Assembly (NCBI GenBank): GCA_001778375.1
Contig: MFGV01000022.1
Location: 55,359-119,358 of the forward strand
From: Candidatus Firestonebacteria bacterium RIFOXYD2_FULL_39_29
GTDB lineage: Bacteria; Oederibacteriota; D2-FULL-39-29
Direction: 5' to 3'
Length of the DNA stretch: 64,000 bases
Positions within the stretch are counted from its first letter, which is position 1. Each line of letters opens with the position of its first letter. Below are positions 10,888-19,036 of the stretch, piece after piece. The notes beneath the pieces are model-generated. The model worked only from the letters and a program-made list of their open reading frames with translations. It was not told the origin of the DNA and ran no database searches. The position numbers and the translations under genes were made by a program.

Positions 10888-11952
10888 ATGAATTCAAAAG
10901 AAAGAGTACTAAGAGCGGTTAATCATAAGTTGGCAGATAGAACCGCTATTACATTTGATGCGGAGAAGGAAGTATATCAGATGCTTTTTAAGCATTTTGA
11001 GACCAAGGAAAAAGAAACACTTTTTGACAAACTGAATGTTGATACCTGGATGATTCTTCCCCGGAATTATATTTATCTTGCCTCTGATTCCGAAAAAATA
11101 GAAAAAACAAGTATTTGGGGTTTTAAATCCAGGGTAACTGCTTATTCAGGCGGAACCTATGAAGAGATCTTTCATAGTCCGCTTGCGGGTAAAGATGAAC
11201 TTTTTGATATAAAGAATCATAACTGGCCGGATAATGATATTTTAGACTTTTCACAATTTGTCCCGGAGGCAAAAGCGCATTCTGACAGAGCTATAATAGG
11301 TACTTTTACCTGGGGTGCGTATTTTTTAGCCTCCATGGTACGGGGAATGGAAGATCTTATGATCGATATGGTCGCCAGAAAGGAATATGCCGATCATTTG
11401 ATCAAAACTATCTCTGAAAAAAGCGAGTATTATCTTACTAAGATGCTGGAAGAACACGGGGAGGGCATAGATATTGTCTATATGGCTGACGATACCTGTT
11501 CCCAGCTTGCGCCTCTTTTTTCCCCGGAAACCTTCAAGGAGTTTGTAGCTCCTTATTTGAAAAAATTTACAAGTGTAGTTCATAAACACAATAAGAAATT
11601 TCTTCTTCACACTTGCGGGAGCGTCAGAACTTTCCTGCCGCAAATTATTGATTGTGGTGTGGATATGCTTGAACCAATACAGATAACTGCAGAAGGAATG
11701 GAGCCGGCGGGTTTGAAACGGGATTTTGGTGAAGATATATGTTTTTACGGAGGTGTTGATCTTCAAAAAGTTCTCTCAACGTATTCTTCGGAAAAAGTTT
11801 CCGATGAAGTAAAAAGACTTATTGATATACTTGGTAAAGATGGCGGGTATATTATGGGTCCGGGACACACCTATATTCAGCCGGATACTCCCCTGAAAAA
11901 TATTTTAGCGATGTATAAAACTGCAAACGAATACAGACCATATAAAATATAA
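10888..11952 (+). CDS. Uroporphyrinogen decarboxylase-family protein (methyltransferase type)
   Basis: A 354-residue TIM-barrel protein of the URO-D superfamily. It opens with MNSKERVLRAVNHKLADRTA, the usual start of the MtaA/CmuA-like branch, and carries the zinc-type motif LLHTCGSVRTFLP near 235-247 and YGGVDLQKVL near 288-297. The HxCG pattern suggests a corrinoid-dependent methyltransferase or relative, not the haem enzyme HemE. No other haem-synthesis or corrinoid-protein gene lies nearby, so the substrate is unknown. The SD GGAGG precedes the ATG. It converges on the nitronate monooxygenase gene. Confidence 0.8.
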   Translation: MNSKERVLRAVNHKLADRTAITFDAEKEVYQMLFKHFETKEKETLFDKLNVDTWMILPRNYIYLASDSEKIEKTSIWGFKSRVTAYSGGTYEEIFHSPLAGKDELFDIKNHNWPDNDILDFSQFVPEAKAHSDRAIIGTFTWGAYFLASMVRGMEDLMIDMVARKEYADHLIKTISEKSEYYLTKMLEEHGEGIDIVYMADDTCSQLAPLFSPETFKEFVAPYLKKFTSVVHKHNKKFLLHTCGSVRTFLPQIIDCGVDMLEPIQITAEGMEPAGLKRDFGEDICFYGGVDLQKVLSTYSSEKVSDEVKRLIDILGKDGGYIMGPGHTYIQPDTPLKNILAMYKTANEYRPYKI

Positions 11953-11976
11953 GACCTAAAATAAGTTTTTTAGAGT

Positions 11977-13083
11977 TTAAACCTTGGGTTCGGATTGCTT
12001 CTCTACGGCTTTACTGTACTCTTCGGAAAGGGAATCAATAAGTTTCTGGACGGAAACTATTTCTGTAACTCTATAAGCATTTTTTCCCGCAAAAGCAAAA
12101 CCGTGGTCCATTTCCCCTTTTTGAGCATTAAGAAGGCTTAAAGCAATACAATAAGGGGCGTTAACTACATCACAGGTGATTATGCAATGGAAGGGGCATT
12201 CAAAGGGTTGTTTCTTTCCTTTTTCCGAATCTTCTATAAATTTATTCTTAATGGCTCGGCCGGGCATTCCGACAGGGCTCTTAATAACAACCATATCTTC
12301 TTCTTTGCAGTCTAAATAGGCTTGTTTAAATATCATATCGGCATCACATTCGTCGGTGGCGACAAAACGGGTAGCCATCTGGACTCCGGAAGCGCCTAGA
12401 TCAAGGAATTTCTTAATATCTGCTCCGGTAAATATTCCACCGCCTGCTATTACGGGTATTTTTTTGCCTGTGGCTTTTTCTGTTTCTTTAGCCACTTTAA
12501 GGACTTCTACTACAAGTTTTTCCAGAGTATATTCCGGGTCATCAATGTTTTCCAGTTTAAAGCCGACATGACCGCCTGCCATAGGTCCTTCTACAACAAA
12601 TCCGTCAGGGACGTAGTTATATTTATCAATCCAGCGTTTTGCAAGTATTTTAGCTGCCCTTCCGGAAGAAACAATAGGTACCAGTTTCGTTTTTGCACCG
12701 CCTTCTAAAAACTCAGGAAGGTTCATGGGAAGCCCGGCTCCGGAGAATATAATATCCACGCCTTCTTTTATAGCTGTTTTTGAAAGCTCTGCGTAATTAG
12801 TGAGCGCGTACATAATATTAACGCCAATCAACCCCTTGGTTTTTTCTCTGCATTTTTTTATTTCTTTGGCAAGCGCGCGGTTATTTGAACCGATGAAATC
12901 TTCCTTCAAATCCGGCTCATTTAGTCCGATACCGGGGGTTGCCAATACACCAATACCTCCGGCGTTTGCAACTGAGGATGCTAAGCCGTTTAAAGAAATA
13001 GCCACACCCATACCGCCTTGAATTATTGGAACTTTTGCTATAAGACCGCCGATGTTTAACTGCGGTAAAATATGATTAACCAA
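11977..13083 (-). CDS. Nitronate monooxygenase-family flavoprotein
   Basis: A 368-residue FMN-dependent TIM-barrel enzyme of the nitronate monooxygenase/2-nitropropane dioxygenase family, which also includes FabK-like enoyl reductases. Seen are IIQGGMGVAIS at 20-30, the active-site region GPMAGGHVGF with His172, and the phosphate-binding GGGIFTGADI followed by GASGVQMATRF. The C-terminal part carries three cysteines (ECPFHCIITC) found in an anaerobe-enriched subgroup. Nitronate oxidation is the textbook reaction, but in an anaerobe the true substrate may differ. It is a single gene, with a -10 like TATAAT on the minus strand near 13170 and the SD AAGGAG. Confidence 0.85.
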   Translation of the reverse strand: MVNHILPQLNIGGLIAKVPIIQGGMGVAISLNGLASSVANAGGIGVLATPGIGLNEPDLKEDFIGSNNRALAKEIKKCREKTKGLIGVNIMYALTNYAELSKTAIKEGVDIIFSGAGLPMNLPEFLEGGAKTKLVPIVSSGRAAKILAKRWIDKYNYVPDGFVVEGPMAGGHVGFKLENIDDPEYTLEKLVVEVLKVAKETEKATGKKIPVIAGGGIFTGADIKKFLDLGASGVQMATRFVATDECDADMIFKQAYLDCKEEDMVVIKSPVGMPGRAIKNKFIEDSEKGKKQPFECPFHCIITCDVVNAPYCIALSLLNAQKGEMDHGFAFAGKNAYRVTEIVSVQKLIDSLSEEYSKAVEKQSEPKV

Positions 13084-13269
13084 AAATACTCCTTTTTTAA
13101 GAATACCTAGAAAATCCGCATGCTCTCAGGCCAGAAAGTCTATTTTAATAAAATACTCAAAAAATATTATACCCTTTTTATTTTAAAAAAGCAAATATAA
13201 TTAAATATTTTCATATAAATAATTTAATATTTTTGCTATATATATTATAAGTCTTGGAAAAGGGAGAAT
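13084..13269. promoter_or_regulatory. Divergent A/T-rich promoter region
   Basis: These 186 bases separate the divergent monooxygenase and MFS genes. The centre is almost pure A/T. On the minus strand TATAAT near 13170 gives a leader of roughly 80 bases; on the plus strand TATATATATTATAA near 13235-13250 can supply a -10 close to the MFS start. No clear operator palindrome is seen apart from GCATGC. Confidence 0.4.
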
Positions 13270-14460
13270 ATGGAAAGTACAAAAGAAAAGTCCGGAAGTA
13301 TTATATTTTATATCTCTTTAATGGGATTTTTCGGGATATTTACTACTACAATTTCTAAAAATCCTGTTTTACCTTATCTGGTAAAGTCTCTTGGCTCGGG
13401 GGATCAAGTGCTGGGACTCATTTCTTCAATATCGCCTTTAGCGGGTATAATGTTTTCTTTTCCTGTGGGAGTAATGGCGGATAAGCTCGGAAAGAAATTT
13501 CTTCTTAGAGCCTCTGCGTTTGTTTTTTTATTGGCGCCGTTAATGTATCTTCTGGTAACCAATGCGTGGTATTTGATCCCTGTAAGATTTTTTCACGGAA
13601 TGGCGACGGCAATACTTGGGCCTATTGCTTCTACAATAATAGCTGAAGCGTATGATAAGAATAAAGGTGAAAAATTGGGTGTATATTCCTCGACAACTCT
13701 TATAGGCCGAACTCTTGCTCCTCTTGCAGGCGGTGCTATAATTGCTTTCTTTTCTTCGCAGGGTGAGCTTTTTAGTTATCGTGCCGTATATTTTATTGCT
13801 TTTTTATTCTCAATCCCTGTGGTAGTAGGTGCTTTTATGGTTAAGACCGGTGAAACTGCGGTAAAAAAAAATCCCGGACTGACGGCGTTTTTTGAAAGTC
13901 TAAAATATATAATCAAAAATAAGGCAATACTTGCTACAGCCCTGGTAGATCTTTCTACATATTTTTCTTTCGGTATTTTTGAGACATTTGCTCCGGGCTA
14001 TTTGAAAACGATCGGATACAAACCTCAAACTGTCGGTTTAATATTTTCTTTGCAAATACTTTCTATAGCGCTTACAAAACCTTTGTTTGGAAAACTGGCA
14101 GATACTATAGATAAACGTTCTCAGATTGCCTGCGGTTTATTCACACTTGGCTTTGCGGTTGCTGCTTTACCGTTTGTAACTTCTTTTACCGCGGTGCTTG
14201 GGGTAAGTTTACTCTTTGGTCTTGCCATGTCTTTTTCAACGGTGGCTACAAGCGCCTATGTTGCGGATGTGGCAAAGAAAGAACAGCTTGGAGCTTCGAT
14301 GGGCGCTCTTTCTTCAATAATGGACATAGGCCATTCCACAGGCCCGTTAATTGCGGGAAGTATTATTGCCGCCTTCTCCGTTACCGCAGGTTTTATGTCG
14401 GGCTTTATTCTTGCGGCGGCAATAACAGTAATGTTTCTATTTGTTGCATATCGAAAATAA
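13270..14460 (+). CDS. Major facilitator superfamily transporter
   Basis: A 396-residue polytopic membrane protein with about twelve hydrophobic helices in two six-helix halves. The loop between helices 2 and 3 carries the MFS motif A variant GVMADKLGKKFLL (about 67-79), and the matching loop in the second half reads GKLADTIDKRSQ (about 277-288). It most resembles drug- or sugar-efflux-type carriers; the substrate cannot be told. The SD AAAAGGGAG stands 6 bases before the ATG. A terminator follows directly, so the gene is probably monocistronic. Confidence 0.88.
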   Translation: MESTKEKSGSIIFYISLMGFFGIFTTTISKNPVLPYLVKSLGSGDQVLGLISSISPLAGIMFSFPVGVMADKLGKKFLLRASAFVFLLAPLMYLLVTNAWYLIPVRFFHGMATAILGPIASTIIAEAYDKNKGEKLGVYSSTTLIGRTLAPLAGGAIIAFFSSQGELFSYRAVYFIAFLFSIPVVVGAFMVKTGETAVKKNPGLTAFFESLKYIIKNKAILATALVDLSTYFSFGIFETFAPGYLKTIGYKPQTVGLIFSLQILSIALTKPLFGKLADTIDKRSQIACGLFTLGFAVAALPFVTSFTAVLGVSLLFGLAMSFSTVATSAYVADVAKKEQLGASMGALSSIMDIGHSTGPLIAGSIIAAFSVTAGFMSGFILAAAITVMFLFVAYRK

Positions 14461-14462
14461 TG

Positions 14463-14509
14463 AAAACCGTCTGTTAAAGAATTTTGTTGCAAAATAGGAA
14501 CGGTTTTTT
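14463..14509 (+). terminator. Rho-independent terminator after the MFS gene
   Basis: AAAACCGT pairs with ACGGTTTT, and the loop holds an inner hairpin ATTTTG/CAAAAT. A T-run ends the structure. Confidence 0.75.
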
Positions 14510-14533
14510 CTGATGGAAAAGCAATATCCTCTG

Positions 14534-14542
14534 TGTTATAAT
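14534..14542 (+). promoter_or_regulatory. Extended -10 promoter of tRNA-Gln
   Basis: TGTTATAAT fits an extended -10 element (TGnTATAAT) about 40 bases upstream of the tRNA. No good -35 is visible, as is usual for extended -10 promoters. Confidence 0.5.
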
Positions 14543-14582
14543 AACTTTCATAAATTTTAGTTGAAAATTTAGTAATTAAGGA

Positions 14583-14656
14583 TGCCGGATCGTCTAATGG
14601 TAGGACTGCAGACTCTGAATCTGCCTATGGAGGTTCGATTCCTCCCCCGGCAACCA
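14583..14656 (+). tRNA. tRNA-Gln(CTG)
   Basis: A full cloverleaf can be drawn. The acceptor TGCCGGA pairs with CCCGGCA except for an A-C mismatch at the seventh pair. The D arm is GTCT/GGAC, and the anticodon arm GCAGA/TCTGC has loop CTCTGAA, giving anticodon CTG, which reads CAG (glutamine). The T arm is GGAGG-TTCGATT-CCTCC. Discriminator A and an encoded CCA follow. It stands alone between the MFS terminator and the helicase gene. Confidence 0.93.
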
Positions 14657-14691
14657 AACTACGCTTTAAATAGCTGACCAGAATAAATTTG

Positions 14692-14753
14692 CATACATTA
14701 TGCCACTACGTGAAAACCCGTAACCCGCCACTCGTTACCCGTAACTATTTTTG
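14692..14753 (+). repeat. Composite module M: CCCGTAAC words ending in a T-run
   Basis: A header related to ACATTA...TGCCACTACGTG is followed by drifted CCCGTAAC words. GTTAC-CC-GTAAC (about 14734-14745) forms a tiny hairpin just before TATTTTT. The module resembles those at 44221-44278 and 54317-54430. It may end the tRNA transcript, and it stops about 52 bases before the helicase start. Confidence 0.5.
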
Positions 14754-14805
14754 GTGACTTCTCTTTTCTCTACCTCTTTTTATTTGTAAGGTATATAATA
14801 ACCTT

Positions 14806-16365
14806 ATGAATGAAATCGAATTAAATGAAGGGTTTGTAAAGGCATTTACTGCTTGCGAGGAAACTTCGAAGCATGTCTTTATTACTGGGAAGGCGGGCAC
14901 CGGCAAGTCGACTTTCCTTCAATATTTCAAACAAAACACGAAAAAAAAGATAGCAGTTATCGCGCCTACCGGGGTTGCCGCGCTTAATGTAAACGGGGAA
15001 ACGATACATTCATTTTTTGGCTTCCTGCCTGATATCACACTTGAAAAAGTAAAAGTCTCCAAAAAGAAAAATAGAGAACTTTTCAAAATAATTGATGCTA
15101 TTGTCATTGATGAGGTGTCGATGGTAAGGGCTGATCTTATGGATTGCATAGATAAATTTCTCCGGATAAACGGAAAGGACAAGAAAATACCTTTTGGAGG
15201 CGTACAGATGATATTTATCGGGGATTTATACCAGCTTCCGCCTGTAGTGACCTCAAAAGAGAAAGAAATGTTCAAAACACTTTATAAAAGCCCTTATTTT
15301 TTTTCAGCGGAAGTCTTTCGGGACCTGGAAATGGTGTTTATGGAGTTTGAAAAGATTTACCGGCAGTCCGAAGAAGGTTTTATCCGGCTTTTAAATAAGA
15401 TCCGGAATAATACCATAGGGGAAGAGGATATTAAAATATTAAACCAGCGGTACGGGGCAAAATTTGAGGATAAATCAAGTTCTAAATACTTTATATATCT
15501 GACGACAACTAATAAGGCAGCTACTGAAATAAATGAAGAACAGCTTTTAAAGTTAAGAGGCAAACAGCATGAATATGAAGCAGAAACGGAGGGTAACATT
15601 GAAAGCGGGCATTTTCCGACTGACAGTATTCTCCGTCTTAAAAAGGGCGCTCAGATAATGATGTTAAACAATGAACCGACCGGAAGATGGGTGAACGGGA
15701 CACTCGGGACCATAGTTGATTTTTATAAGAATACGGATGGTTCAGAAGATTGTATCGTTGTTGAGTTTTCTGACGGAACAATTGAGGAAGTAAACTCAAA
15801 CACATGGGATATTTTTCACTACAAATATGATAATAAAAAAAAAGCGCTTGAGTCCGAAATAACAGGAAGTTTTACACAGTATCCGATGAAACTTGCCTGG
15901 GCCGTGACGATACACAAGAGCCAGGGGAAGACTTTTAACAGGGTTAGAGTTGACTTCGGTTCAGGCACTTTCGCTCACGGGCAAGCGTATGTCGCTTTAA
16001 GCAGATGTACCTCTTTTGGCGGTCTGATACTTGAAAAGCCTCTAAAGAAAAATCATATTCTGATGGACTGGCGTGTAATTGAGTTTACTACCAAATATCA
16101 GTATAAGATATCCGAAGAAAGTATGCCTCTTATAAAAAAACTCGAAATATTGAAAGAAGCGATAAAAAACAAGACAAGACTTGAAATAATCTACCTTAAA
16201 AACAGCGATGAAAAATCAAAAAGAATTATTCTTCCAAAAAAAACAGGAGAAATGGTTTACAGGGAAAAAACCTTTTTGGGGCTCATTGCATATTGTGAAA
16301 ACAGAGAGGAAGAACGGACTTTTAGAGTAGACAGGATTTTGGAAATAAGGCCGGTTCCGGCCTGA
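14806..16365 (+). CDS. PIF1/RecD-like DNA helicase with C-terminal WYL-like domain
   Basis: A 519-residue superfamily 1B helicase. Walker A is GKAGTGKS at 28-35, Walker B is DEVSM at 101-105, motif III is GDLYQLPPV near 139-147, and the C-terminal motifs are TIHKSQGKTF near 366 and VALSRCTS near 395. PIF1-type enzymes unwind DNA 5' to 3' and resolve forks or G-quadruplexes. After the helicase core, residues about 450-519 (TRLEIIYLKNSDE ... RTFRVDRILEIRP) look like a WYL domain, a ligand-sensing fold found in regulators and some helicases. A -10 like TATAAT lies just upstream, near 14794. Confidence 0.88.
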   Translation: MNEIELNEGFVKAFTACEETSKHVFITGKAGTGKSTFLQYFKQNTKKKIAVIAPTGVAALNVNGETIHSFFGFLPDITLEKVKVSKKKNRELFKIIDAIVIDEVSMVRADLMDCIDKFLRINGKDKKIPFGGVQMIFIGDLYQLPPVVTSKEKEMFKTLYKSPYFFSAEVFRDLEMVFMEFEKIYRQSEEGFIRLLNKIRNNTIGEEDIKILNQRYGAKFEDKSSSKYFIYLTTTNKAATEINEEQLLKLRGKQHEYEAETEGNIESGHFPTDSILRLKKGAQIMMLNNEPTGRWVNGTLGTIVDFYKNTDGSEDCIVVEFSDGTIEEVNSNTWDIFHYKYDNKKKALESEITGSFTQYPMKLAWAVTIHKSQGKTFNRVRVDFGSGTFAHGQAYVALSRCTSFGGLILEKPLKKNHILMDWRVIEFTTKYQYKISEESMPLIKKLEILKEAIKNKTRLEIIYLKNSDEKSKRIILPKKTGEMVYREKTFLGLIAYCENREEERTFRVDRILEIRPVPA

Positions 16366-16423
16366 TATTAAGTAGAGATGGGTAAAGAGATGGCACAGAT
16401 AAAGAGTTGCCAGAGGGATTGAT

Positions 16424-16948
16424 ATGTTTAAAAGGTATTGTGTTTTATCGGGTTTATTGTTTCTGGCATTTTACTTGACCGGTTGTGCCTCAATTTCCAG
16501 AGGCGGTCGTACGCGCAGTGATGAAACCCGTACAAGCCGGGAGCAAAACAAAGTTTTCACCGGGAATCCGGGACAAAAGATAATAAAAGCAGGTGAATTC
16601 ATAGCTTTTGAAAAAAAACGCGTAATACTTGGAAGCTGTTGGGATTTTATAAATGCAGTATATAATGAAGCGGGTTATACTGAGAACAAAAGAGTTGTAG
16701 TTTTCAAAGGAAGTCAAAATGGTCCCTATGCTAATCCGGGTGAACTTAAGGCGGGCGATTGGGTGATGCACATCAACATTGAATTCAACAATGTCGAACA
16801 TAGCAGTATCTTTATCAGGTGGGTTGACAGGGGAAGAAAAATCGCAAAGGTTTTAGACTACGCCGGAATGAATAAAGCGCAACCCGGCGGGTATGATGAG
16901 CATACTTATTCAAAGATATTTTGCATAGTCCGTCCGACGGAAGAGTGA
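16424..16948 (+). CDS. Lipoprotein with NlpC/CHAP-like cysteine and histidine pair
   Basis: A 174-residue lipoprotein: signal sequence and lipobox LTGC put the lipidated cysteine at 21. A polar linker runs to about 50. The C-terminal region has Cys72 in LGSCWDF at the head of a helix and His126 in NVEHSSIFI on a strand. That is the order of the catalytic pair in NlpC/P60 and CHAP amidases, along with the barrel-like LKAGDWVMH. I infer a cell-wall amidase-like fold, but the overall match is weak and activity is not certain. It lies 58 bases after the helicase gene, possibly in the same transcript. Confidence 0.6.
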   Translation: MFKRYCVLSGLLFLAFYLTGCASISRGGRTRSDETRTSREQNKVFTGNPGQKIIKAGEFIAFEKKRVILGSCWDFINAVYNEAGYTENKRVVVFKGSQNGPYANPGELKAGDWVMHINIEFNNVEHSSIFIRWVDRGRKIAKVLDYAGMNKAQPGGYDEHTYSKIFCIVRPTEE

Positions 16949-16955
16949 GAAGAGG

Positions 16956-17012
16956 ATTTACGATTGACAAATGACAAGTGACAATTTATTGTACGCGGAG
17001 GAAAGATCCGCG
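16956..17012. repeat. TGACAA word repeat and CGCGGA hairpin
   Basis: 16956-16990 consists of drifted ATTGACAA words, matching the style of 9797-9826 in the other orientation. It is followed by a perfect stem CGCGGA-GGAAAGA-TCCGCG at 16994-17012. No T-run follows. Confidence 0.4.
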
Positions 17013-17154
17013 GTATTATAGAAAAACATTACATATTAGTAAAATAAATATCGGTGATAGATTTAAATCGCCTTCCTGAAATTGTCAATACATGGTGGAC
17101 GCAGACATCAAAAGAAAGCTATTAACCTGGAATTTGTACGGGAGTAAAGAAAAA

Positions 17155-17661
17155 ATGGAAGAAATCAATATTGTGATAGCGGGTGATGAGGCTTCTATTG
17201 AAAAAATAGAAGCGCTGGCAAAAGAGATCTGGATAGAACATTATCCGCCGGTAATTTCAATGGAGCAAATATTTTACATGCTTTTTAAATTTCAGACAGC
17301 TGATGCTATAAAGAAACAAATAGAAGACGGGTATATGTATTATCTTATTTTAGACAAAGTAGCGGCAGAGCTTGGCTACCTGGCAATTTTCCCCCGGGGA
17401 AATGAGCTGTTTTTGAGTAAATTATATATTAAAAAAGAATATCGCGGGCAGGGGCTGGGCAGACAGGCTTTGGAATTTGTTGAACATGTAGCTAAACAAA
17501 ATAAGCTTATTAAAATTACTCTTACTGTAAATAAAAATAATTTAAACTCCATTAATGCTTATCTTAAGACCGGTTTTATTAAAACGGAAGAGGTGGGTAC
17601 AGACATAGGCGGCGGGTTTTTCATGGATGACTATGTTATGGAGAAAAACCTTGAGAGTTAA
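17155..17661 (+). CDS. GNAT-family N-acetyltransferase
   Basis: A 168-residue acetyl-CoA-dependent acetyltransferase. The acetyl-CoA pyrophosphate loop is in KEYRGQGLGRQAL (motif A), preceded by the strand LFLSKLYI and followed by LTVNKNNLNSINAYLKTGF (motif B), the common ending of small GNAT enzymes. The substrate is unknown. The start at 17155 is preferred because GGGAG stands about 9 bases upstream and the preceding 21 in-frame residues from 17092 do not match the family. The GIY-YIG gene begins one base after the stop. Confidence 0.85.
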   Translation: MEEINIVIAGDEASIEKIEALAKEIWIEHYPPVISMEQIFYMLFKFQTADAIKKQIEDGYMYYLILDKVAAELGYLAIFPRGNELFLSKLYIKKEYRGQGLGRQALEFVEHVAKQNKLIKITLTVNKNNLNSINAYLKTGFIKTEEVGTDIGGGFFMDDYVMEKNLES

Positions 17662-17662
17662 A

Positions 17663-17965
17663 GTGAAAAATAAATCCTGGTATGTCTACATATTAAAATG
17701 CATTGATGGAACATTTTACACCGGGATAACCAATGATATAAAAAAACGGATAGAAACTCACAATAAAGGAAAAGGTGCAAAATATACAAGAGGAAGGGTT
17801 CCCGTTGAAATAGTATACAAGAAAAGATGTAAGGATAAATCCGGTGCTTCAAAGAAAGAAGCCAGGATAAAGCAGTCGGGTAAAGCCGTTAAATTGGAAA
17901 TAATTAATAAATATAAACAGAAAGAGGGACAGTCCAATAAAGGGCCGTCCCTCTTGAAAAAATAA
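17663..17965 (+). CDS. GIY-YIG nuclease-domain protein (UPF0213/YhbQ-like)
   Basis: A 100-residue protein starting at GTG 17663, directly after the acetyltransferase. The GIY-YIG core reads YVYILKC ... FYTGITND, followed by RIETHNKGKGAKYTRGR and EARIKQ, the usual layout of small UPF0213 proteins. These carry the minimal nuclease fold; their cellular role is unclear. A longer frame from 17627 lies inside the upstream gene and is less likely. The last 14 residues are encoded across a strong hairpin (17922-17955) that serves the opposite strand, so the C-terminal tail may be a by-product of overlap with a terminator. Confidence 0.82.
   Translation: MKNKSWYVYILKCIDGTFYTGITNDIKKRIETHNKGKGAKYTRGRVPVEIVYKKRCKDKSGASKKEARIKQSGKAVKLEIINKYKQKEGQSNKGPSLLKK
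17922..17955 (-). terminator. Terminator of the prohibitin operon inside the GIY-YIG gene
   Basis: AAGAGGGAC pairs with GTCCCTCTT, with extra inner pairing GTCC/GGGC. Read on the minus strand it begins 13 bases after the prohibitin stop and is followed by a T-rich tail; on the plus strand A residues follow. It therefore suits the leftward transcript. Confidence 0.65.
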
Positions 17966-17967
17966 CT

Positions 17968-18789
17968 TTACTTTCCGTCGGGATTTATCATCATCATAGT
18001 TTTGTCGCCGAGCATGGTTTGCGGCAGCTTGCCGTCCCATTTCTTAATCCATTCTAATGAGACGATATCCTTGGTTACACTGGTCTTCATGAGCTCCTGC
18101 TTCCTTGCTTCACCTTCGGCTTCTAAAATAGTTTTTTCTTTATACTCTCTAGCCTGCATCTTCTGATATTGAGCTGTTTTGATTTTCTGTTCTTCTATCT
18201 GCTTTTTCTCAACGATATCGTTAAACTCCTTGGCAAAGTCTATGTCCACAATATTGGTGTATTCCATGACGATATCATAAAAGACCAGACGCTTTTTCAG
18301 TTCGGCATCTATTTGATCTCTTAGTTTCTGCCGTTCCATAACTATATTTTCTACCGGAAAATTAGCAACTGCTGATTTTACAACTTCTGCCGTTGCCGGG
18401 ACAATGACTTTTGCGGCATAATCTACGCCAACTCTGGTAAAAAGTTCATTTACTTTATTATTTTCCAGATGATAGTTAAGTACTACATCTACAACTACAA
18501 GCTGAAGGTCTTTTGACATACCTTCTGCTTTAATATCCAATCTCTGTGTTTTTACGTCAAAATGATAGACATGTTCAATCATCGGCGCTTTTAAATGTGC
18601 GCCCTGCGGTGTAGTCCTGGTTTTTCCCGAGATTTCGTTGAAAACAACTCCTACCTCCCCGACATCTACCGTGTACCAACAGCCAAAAAACATTACCAGG
18701 GCTATTATTACAATAAATCCTAACCCTGCCCACCTGAAAATACTCTTTATATCAAAATCCGGCATTTTATTTACCTCCTTTATTGGCAT
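17968..18789 (-). CDS. Prohibitin/SPFH-domain membrane protein
   Basis: A 273-residue SPFH (band 7) protein of the prohibitin branch: one membrane helix near residues 20-38, then the domain beginning VDVGEVGVVFNEISGK, then a long charged helix (about 190-240) rich in E, K and Q. Prohibitins form large rings on the membrane and often regulate proteases. Two starts are each well served: ATG 18789 with AAAAGGAG 7 bases upstream, and ATG 18765 with AAGGAGG 8 bases upstream and 8 residues shorter. A 33-residue membrane protein is encoded 12 bases upstream in the same transcript. Confidence 0.88.
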   Translation of the reverse strand: MPIKEVNKMPDFDIKSIFRWAGLGFIVIIALVMFFGCWYTVDVGEVGVVFNEISGKTRTTPQGAHLKAPMIEHVYHFDVKTQRLDIKAEGMSKDLQLVVVDVVLNYHLENNKVNELFTRVGVDYAAKVIVPATAEVVKSAVANFPVENIVMERQKLRDQIDAELKKRLVFYDIVMEYTNIVDIDFAKEFNDIVEKKQIEEQKIKTAQYQKMQAREYKEKTILEAEGEARKQELMKTSVTKDIVSLEWIKKWDGKLPQTMLGDKTMMMINPDGK

Positions 18790-18801
18790 AGATATCTCCT
18801 T

Positions 18802-18903
18802 TTACTTCTTTTCGTTCCTTGAAGACATTCCTCTTACTGTCCATCCGATAACAAAACCGACAAATAAAAACAGCAGTGCTACCGCTCCTACTTCATAAAT
18901 CAT
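18802..18903 (-). CDS. 33-residue single-helix membrane protein upstream of prohibitin
   Basis: A short gene encoding MIYEVGAVALLFLFVGFV followed by a charged tail ending RNEKK. One hydrophobic helix spans about residues 5-22, with Arg and Lys after it, suggesting an N-out, C-in orientation. AGGTGATC stands as ribosome site before the ATG, and a near-consensus promoter (18938-18966) lies just upstream. The gap to the prohibitin gene is 12 bases, so the two are co-transcribed. I do not recognise the family. It could be a subunit or regulator of the SPFH complex. Its reality is supported by promoter, ribosome site, composition and position. Confidence 0.65.
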   Translation of the reverse strand: MIYEVGAVALLFLFVGFVIGWTVRGMSSRNEKK

Positions 18904-18937
18904 CTGATCACCTCTGCTTTTTGAATTTAGTAAACGT

Positions 18938-18966
18938 ATTATATAGTATTAATAGGGCATATTCAA
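18938..18966 (-). promoter_or_regulatory. Promoter of the small membrane protein-prohibitin operon
   Basis: On the minus strand TTGAAT (18966-18961) and TATAAT (18943-18938) are 17 bases apart, about 35 bases before the start of the 33-residue gene. Confidence 0.75.
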
Positions 18967-18979
18967 TTGCTTTAATATT

Positions 18980-19008
18980 TTGAAAATATGGCGGAAACCT
19001 GATAAAAT
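18980..19008 (+). promoter_or_regulatory. Promoter of the GyrI-like gene
   Basis: TTGAAA (18980-18985) and TAAAAT (19003-19008) are spaced by 17 bases. The start codon is 29 bases beyond the -10, preceded by GGGAGG. Confidence 0.65.
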
Positions 19009-19036
19009 AATACAATGTAAAATCCGGGAGGGTTAA

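Noticed and set aside
10888..11952. HemE, uroporphyrinogen decarboxylase of haem synthesis
   Set aside because: The HTCG motif and the opening match the methyltransferase-like branch, and no haem genes are nearby.
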